A DNA stretch of 9,838 nucleotides from Bacteroidales bacterium (GTDB lineage Bacteria > Bacteroidota > Bacteroidia > Bacteroidales > UBA932), in NCBI GenBank assembly GCA_004555145.1, contig SFJB01000099.1:1-9838 (forward strand), given 5' to 3'. A model generated the notes under the pieces. It saw only the letters and a program-made list of their open reading frames with translations, searched no databases and was not told the DNA's origin. Below are positions 6,663 through 9,838 of the stretch, one piece after another (position 1 is the first letter of the stretch; every line of letters starts with the position of its first letter). Made by a program: the position numbers and the translations under genes.

Positions 6663-6717
6663 GCTATTTTCACGACATACGCGAAGGGATTCGGGAATGA
6701 ATTTTGATTTTTGTATT

Positions 6718-6737
6718 ACACTTTTCAAATAAAGTGT
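6718..6737. promoter_or_regulatory. candidate operator of the umuDC-like operon
   Basis: ACACTTT, six bases, then AAAGTGT form a perfect 7-6-7 inverted repeat directly abutting the -7 element of the operon, so a bound protein would block RNA polymerase. The best candidate binder is the first gene product, which has a ribbon-helix-helix-like N-terminus. The repeat is clear; the role is inference. Confidence 0.5.
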
Positions 6738-6745
6738 TATCTTTG
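6738..6745 (+). promoter_or_regulatory. -7 promoter element of the umuDC-like operon
   Basis: TATCTTTG, an exact TAnnTTTG match, 21 bases before the ATG at 6767. The nearest -33 candidate is TTTG at 6710-6713 with a 24-nt spacer, longer than usual. The spacer is almost filled by the inverted repeat at 6718-6737. Confidence 0.55.
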
Positions 6746-6766
6746 TCTTCCAAAGCATCGCAGTAT

Positions 6767-7438
6767 ATGGAGGACAAGAAAGACAGAAGGGGCGGAGCGC
6801 GCCCCGGTGCCGGTCGCCCGAGGGGAGACAGCCGGATGATCTCATTCCGCGCCCCGGGCAGGCTGGCGGCGCAGCTGAAAGGGATGGACAAGCGTACGGA
6901 GTTCATCTGCCAGACCCTGGACAAGGCCATACGCGCGCAGGAGAGGGTTCCTGGAGCCGCAGGGGACGCCGTTACCAAGGCCGTTGGGCATGCCGTTACC
7001 GAATCCATCGGGCTTGCCGTTCCCGCGAGCAGGGTCAGGTCCCGCACCCTCCCCTATTTCGACATACGCGTGGTGGCTGGTTTCCCCGTCCCGCTCGACA
7101 ACGATGAGCGCGCGCAGGACATCGACATCATCTCCATGCTCTGCCCTCACCCGGAGGCATCGTACCTCATCCGGGTCAACGGTGACTCCATGATTGACGC
7201 AGGGGTGCTCAGCGGGGACATCGTCATCGTCGACAAGAGCAAACGCAACCCCTCACCTCACGAAATCGCAATGTGCGAGCTTAATGGAGAATACACCCTC
7301 AAACGCCTGCAGCTCGAGGACGGCCAGGGATGGCTCGTGCCCGCGAACCCCGACTACCCGAGGATACCGATCACCCCGGATGACGAGTTCAGCGTCTGGG
7401 GAACAGTCACCTACATCATCCACAAGGCAAGAGACTAG
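6767..7438 (+). CDS. umuD: UmuD/LexA-like S24 autoprotease with N-terminal RHH-like DNA-binding domain
   Basis: 223-residue S24 family protein: in relatives RecA filaments on damaged DNA trigger self-cleavage, and UmuD' then joins UmuC in DNA polymerase V. The C-terminal half is UmuD-like and complete: cleavage bond Ala104-Gly105 in RVVAGFPVPL, nucleophile Ser141 in NGDSMIDAG, general base Lys179 in GEYTLKRLQL. E. coli UmuD has only about 24 residues before the cut; this one has 104. Residues 1-22 are a basic RGGARPGAGRPRG-type tail. Residues 23-60 read as a ribbon-helix-helix: strand MISFRAP, helix GRLAAQLKGM, helix TEFICQTLDKAIRAQ. Residues 61-92 are an Ala/Gly/Val-rich repeat linker. The open frame begins at a TTG at 6704, upstream of the promoter, so the ATG at 6767 is the start. 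umuC follows after 6 bp. The RHH call is by eye. Confidence 0.85.
   Translation: MEDKKDRRGGARPGAGRPRGDSRMISFRAPGRLAAQLKGMDKRTEFICQTLDKAIRAQERVPGAAGDAVTKAVGHAVTESIGLAVPASRVRSRTLPYFDIRVVAGFPVPLDNDERAQDIDIISMLCPHPEASYLIRVNGDSMIDAGVLSGDIVIVDKSKRNPSPHEIAMCELNGEYTLKRLQLEDGQGWLVPANPDYPRIPITPDDEFSVWGTVTYIIHKARD
6968..7027 (+). repeat. 24-bp imperfect tandem repeat coding the linker of the UmuD-like protein
   Basis: Two 24-bp units (6968-6991, 6992-7015), each starting GCCGTTACC, and a partial third starting GCCGTTCCC code AVTKAVGH, AVTESIGL and AVPA. They lie between the RHH-like and S24 domains, and the unit of eight codons keeps the frame. Confidence 0.7.
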
Positions 7439-7444
7439 TCCGTC

Positions 7445-8710
7445 ATGATCGCCCTCGCCGACTGCAACACCTTCTTCGCATCCGTGGAGAGAGTATTCCA
7501 CGCGGGCCTCAAAGGCAGGCCGGTGTGCGTGCTGTCGAGCAATGACGGCAACGTCGTGGCGCTGACCGCCGAAGCCAAGGCCCTGGGCATCAAGCGGGGA
7601 GCACCCTTCTTCCAGGTAAGGGACATCATCGTGAGGAACAAGGTGGCCGTCTTCTCCGGCAACATAATGCTCTACGCAGCCATGTCGAAGCGCGTGCAGA
7701 GCATTATGAGAAGGACAGTCGAACATACCGAGTGCTACTCCATAGACGAGCAGTTCCTTTACCTGGACGGCTACGAGAAGCACTACGACCTCGTGGAGCT
7801 GATGCGCGGGATGGTCCGCCGGATCGCGCTCTGGACCGACATACCTGTGAGCGTGGGCATAGCGAAGACCAAGACCCTGGCAAAGGTCGCAAGCAAATAC
7901 GCGAAGAAGTACAGGGCCTACAGGGGCGTCTGCATGATAGACTCCGACGAGAAACGGCGCAAGGCACTGGAGCGCTTCGAGCTGGAGGATGTATGGGGCA
8001 TAGGTCCGGGCACCCTGCGCAAGTTGCTCGAGTTCGGCATCACCACTCCCCTGCAGTTCGCCGACAAGCCGGGTGACTGGGTGCACAGGCACTTCCACAA
8101 GCCGGGGTACCAGACCTGGCTGGAGCTCAACGGACGGCCCTGTATCGACACCGAGGAGCTCATACGGAGGCAGACCATCACCACCAGCCGCAGCTTCGGG
8201 CAGATGATCTCCACAGAGCAGGAGCTAAAGGCATCGGTAGCTTCATTTGCGGCCAGTTGCTGCAACACCCTCCGGGCACAGAACTCCTCCGCCTCCTGTA
8301 TCTCCGTCTTCGCCTGCAGCAACCGCTTCCGCGAGGACCTCCCCCAGTACGGGAACATCGCAACGGCGCGGCTCGTCGTCCCTTCTGCGGACACCATAGA
8401 AATCACCGGAGCTGCGCTGGAACTTGCGGAAAGGATTTACCGCCCCGGGATCCAGTTCAAGAAGTCAGGAGTCATCCTCTCCGGAATCGTCCCGGGATGC
8501 TCCCATGGCATCCTGTTTGACCCCGTGGAAAACAGGGAAGAAAGGTTGGAGCTCTCACGCACCATAGACAGGATGAACCACAAGTACGGGCTCAGGACGG
8601 TGGGTCTCGCAGTCGCAGGCAGCGACAGGGAGGTCTGGAAGAACAAGAAGGAACACCTCACTCCCAACTACCTCACGGACATTGACCAGCTTATGACGGT
8701 GCAGATATGA
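7445..8710 (+). CDS. umuC: Y-family DNA polymerase, UmuC-like (Pol V catalytic subunit)
   Basis: 421-residue translesion DNA polymerase of the UmuC branch, full length. The palm opens with MIALADCNTFFASVE (metal ligand Asp6, steric-gate Phe11). The second metal site is SIDE with Asp101 and Glu102. The fingers carry SSNDGNVVALTAEAKALGIKRG. The thumb follows with VSVGIAKTKTLAKVASKYAKK and the helix-hairpin-helix LEDVWGIGPGTLRKL. The little finger (about 245-350) and the C-terminal UmuC tail HLTPNYLTDIDQLMTVQ complete it. Odd points are SIDEQFLYLDG, where relatives usually have SIDEAFLDL or similar, and FSGNIMLYAAMS instead of FSSNYxLYxDMS, which suggest a divergent subfamily with intact catalytic residues. 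The start is 6 bp after the stop of the UmuD-like gene, so the two should be co-transcribed and translationally coupled. No terminator is evident in the 34-bp gap to the next convergent gene. Confidence 0.94.
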   Translation: MIALADCNTFFASVERVFHAGLKGRPVCVLSSNDGNVVALTAEAKALGIKRGAPFFQVRDIIVRNKVAVFSGNIMLYAAMSKRVQSIMRRTVEHTECYSIDEQFLYLDGYEKHYDLVELMRGMVRRIALWTDIPVSVGIAKTKTLAKVASKYAKKYRAYRGVCMIDSDEKRRKALERFELEDVWGIGPGTLRKLLEFGITTPLQFADKPGDWVHRHFHKPGYQTWLELNGRPCIDTEELIRRQTITTSRSFGQMISTEQELKASVASFAASCCNTLRAQNSSASCISVFACSNRFREDLPQYGNIATARLVVPSADTIEITGAALELAERIYRPGIQFKKSGVILSGIVPGCSHGILFDPVENREERLELSRTIDRMNHKYGLRTVGLAVAGSDREVWKNKKEHLTPNYLTDIDQLMTVQI

Positions 8711-8744
8711 GCCGTCGAATACGATGCTCCTGACAGACACTGAT

Positions 8745-9236
8745 TCACAGCGCCTTCCGGAGTATGTAGTCATTCATGAAGAAGCCGCCTCCTATGTCGA
8801 AGTCGCCGCTGCGCTCAATTGCCATTCCCATATGCAGGTAGAAGTCAAGAGCCTTGTTGTGCCTGTTCACGTTCAGCTCGAAGGCCTTCGCTCCAAGCTT
8901 TCGCATCCAGTCTTCGGCTGCCCCGAACAATTGCCGGCCGTATCCCCTGCCCTGCACGGATGGCAGCAGGTAGAGTTTATGAAGGTGGAACAGGCCCTCC
9001 TCCCCTTCCGGGCCGAATGACACATAACCCACGGCCTCGCCATCCTGTTCCATAAGAAGGAAGCGTACATCTCCGCACAGCTCTTCGCGCAGAGTTTGCT
9101 CAGAGTACATCCATTCCATCATATACTCGATTTGGGAAGGGCTGATGATGGAAGAATAAGTGGCGGGAAAAGCTTCCTGCGCAATCTTTCTGATGCACGG
9201 GATGTCTGCGATCGTTGCTGTTCTGAATACTGGCAT
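8745..9236 (-). CDS. GNAT family N-acetyltransferase
   Basis: 163-residue acetyl-CoA-dependent acetyltransferase. The N-terminal strand and helix MPVFRTATIADIPCIRKIAQ lead to a substrate segment with YSEQTLREEL. GLFHLHKLYLLPSVQGRGYG is the acetyl-CoA-binding motif A (Gln95, Gly96, Arg97, Gly98, Gly100), and ALDFYLHMGM is motif B. The C-terminal DFDIGGGFFMNDYILRK is common in a Bacteroidota subgroup. Substrate unknown. Start: the frame extends to a TTG at 9251, but the ATG at 9236 gives the normal family N-terminus. It lies 19 bp after the stop of the sulfoxide reductase gene on the same strand, so an operon is likely. It converges on umuC with a 34-bp gap. Confidence 0.87.
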   Translation of the reverse strand: MPVFRTATIADIPCIRKIAQEAFPATYSSIISPSQIEYMMEWMYSEQTLREELCGDVRFLLMEQDGEAVGYVSFGPEGEEGLFHLHKLYLLPSVQGRGYGRQLFGAAEDWMRKLGAKAFELNVNRHNKALDFYLHMGMAIERSGDFDIGGGFFMNDYILRKAL

Positions 9237-9255
9237 AGCTGTATGAATCAAAATA

Positions 9256-9838
9256 TCATTCTGCCATATGCATCAATCCCGTTATCTTTTCAAGGCTTTC
9301 CCGGTCAGTTTCATCAAATGCATTCAGATTCCGACTGTCTATATCCAGGACCGCGATTACCTCTTTGTCACGGAAGATCGGGACTACTATTTCACTGCGT
9401 GACAGGCTGCTGCAGGCGATGTGCCCCGGAAACTGCTCCACATCGGGAACGACGATGCTTTCCTTGCGCTTCCACGCCGTCCCGCACACTCCCCTGCCGA
9501 ACGGAATACGGCTGCATGCAACCGGACCCTGAAAAGGACCCAATACCAGCTCATCACCTTTGACAATATAAAAACCGGTCCACCAAAATCCGAATGTACT
9601 GTGAAGAAGAGCGACGATGTTGGACATATTCGCAATGATGTCATCCTCTCCCTCGACAAGGGCTTTAACCTGCTTATAGACAAGGCTATACTTGTCTCTC
9701 TTCGCCTTGGCGGCATCGTCCGCGCACTGAATGCCAGAGGCCCTTTCAATCAGAAGTTCCATCCCCTTATGGGGGATTCCCTCATCCAGGAACTCATCCG
9801 AAATTACCTTGAATCCGAGCTTCTCATAAAAGCCTATC
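9256..9838 (-). CDS. msrC: ElaA-like GNAT domain fused to free methionine-(R)-sulfoxide reductase (partial, 5' end outside window)
   Basis: The clear domain is a GAF-fold free methionine-(R)-sulfoxide reductase (fRMsr, YebR/MsrC), which reduces free Met-R-sulfoxide with thioredoxin. Numbered from the internal ATG at 9762 (168 residues), it has GPFQGPVAC (Cys83), GRGVCGTAW (Cys93), FPGHIAC (Cys117) and SRSEIVVPIF, the positions of E. coli Cys84/94/118. The frame does not stop upstream of 9762: it is open to the window edge, and those 25 codons read GFYEKLGFKVISDEF and then GIPHKGM, the conserved C-terminal end of ElaA-type GNAT acetyltransferases. The reductase homology itself begins about 18 residues after the ATG, so this ATG lies within the last GNAT strand and is unlikely to be the true start. 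I infer a bifunctional GNAT-fRMsr protein. Confidence 0.85.
   Translation of the reverse strand, partial: IGFYEKLGFKVISDEFLDEGIPHKGMELLIERASGIQCADDAAKAKRDKYSLVYKQVKALVEGEDDIIANMSNIVALLHSTFGFWWTGFYIVKGDELVLGPFQGPVACSRIPFGRGVCGTAWKRKESIVVPDVEQFPGHIACSSLSRSEIVVPIFRDKEVIAVLDIDSRNLNAFDETDRESLEKITGLMHMAE

Noticed and set aside
6683..6694. CGAA-GGGA-TTCG style short inverted repeat near the AraC promoter
   Set aside because: 4-bp arms are expected by chance and there is no second copy nearby.
6704..6766. N-terminal extension of the UmuD-like protein from the TTG at 6704
   Set aside because: It overlaps the promoter and inverted repeat; the ATG at 6767 starts the basic tail directly.
7253..8098. 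Long antisense open frame (281 codons, minus) across umuD and umuC
   Set aside because: It lies over strongly supported umuDC coding sequence, has no recognisable domain and a His/Val-rich composition typical of a GC-rich shadow frame.

Overview
The window looks like a chromosomal segment of a Bacteroidota member, most likely Bacteroidales. Three things point there. The sigma-ABfr type -7 promoter element (TAnnTTTG, mostly TATCTTTG) occurs in front of at least six genes. Shine-Dalgarno sequences are largely absent. The protein set is typical: a bacterial acyl-ACP thioesterase, an AraC regulator with a heavy-metal-associated (HMA)-like N-terminus, an SO_0444-type metal permease and an AlkZ-related protein. 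I see no rRNA, tRNA, CRISPR array, IS element or integrase.

Layout, left to right: a secreted or lipoprotein alpha/beta hydrolase (-, 24-968); a NimA-like FMN-binding split-barrel protein (+, 1104-1670); a cysteine-rich YgbA family protein (-, 1744-2037); an MBL-fold lipoprotein hydrolase (-, 2125-2880); an AlkZ-related winged-helix protein (+, 3091-3906); a possible 32-residue ORF (+, 3934-4032); an acyl-ACP thioesterase (+, 4071-4853) whose 3' end overlaps by 20 bp a convergent metal-efflux permease with a C-terminal HMA domain (-, 4834-6012); an AraC regulator with an HMA-like CxxC N-terminus (-, 6076-6633); an SOS-mutagenesis-like operon (+) of an unusual UmuD (6767-7438) and UmuC (7445-8710); a GNAT acetyltransferase (-, 8745-9236); and, cut by the right edge, a gene in which the end of an ElaA-like GNAT domain runs in frame into a free methionine-(R)-sulfoxide reductase (-, 9256-9838).

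Two functional pairs stand out. The AraC/HMA regulator and the permease-HMA pump form a metal sensing and efflux unit. The umuD-like and umuC genes form a translesion synthesis unit. The UmuD-like protein appears to carry its own N-terminal ribbon-helix-helix-like DNA-binding domain joined by a repeat-encoded linker to a complete self-cleaving S24 domain. A 7-6-7 inverted repeat sits against the -7 element of its promoter. Together these suggest a self-regulated, damage-sensing repressor that is also the polymerase accessory subunit: a LexA and UmuD role in one protein. This is the best candidate for something little described.

Many of the other genes (NO-linked YgbA, NimA-like flavoprotein, AlkZ-related protein, Met-sulfoxide reductase) fit a general stress-defence neighbourhood. 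They have separate promoters and mixed orientations, so this is only a loose theme.
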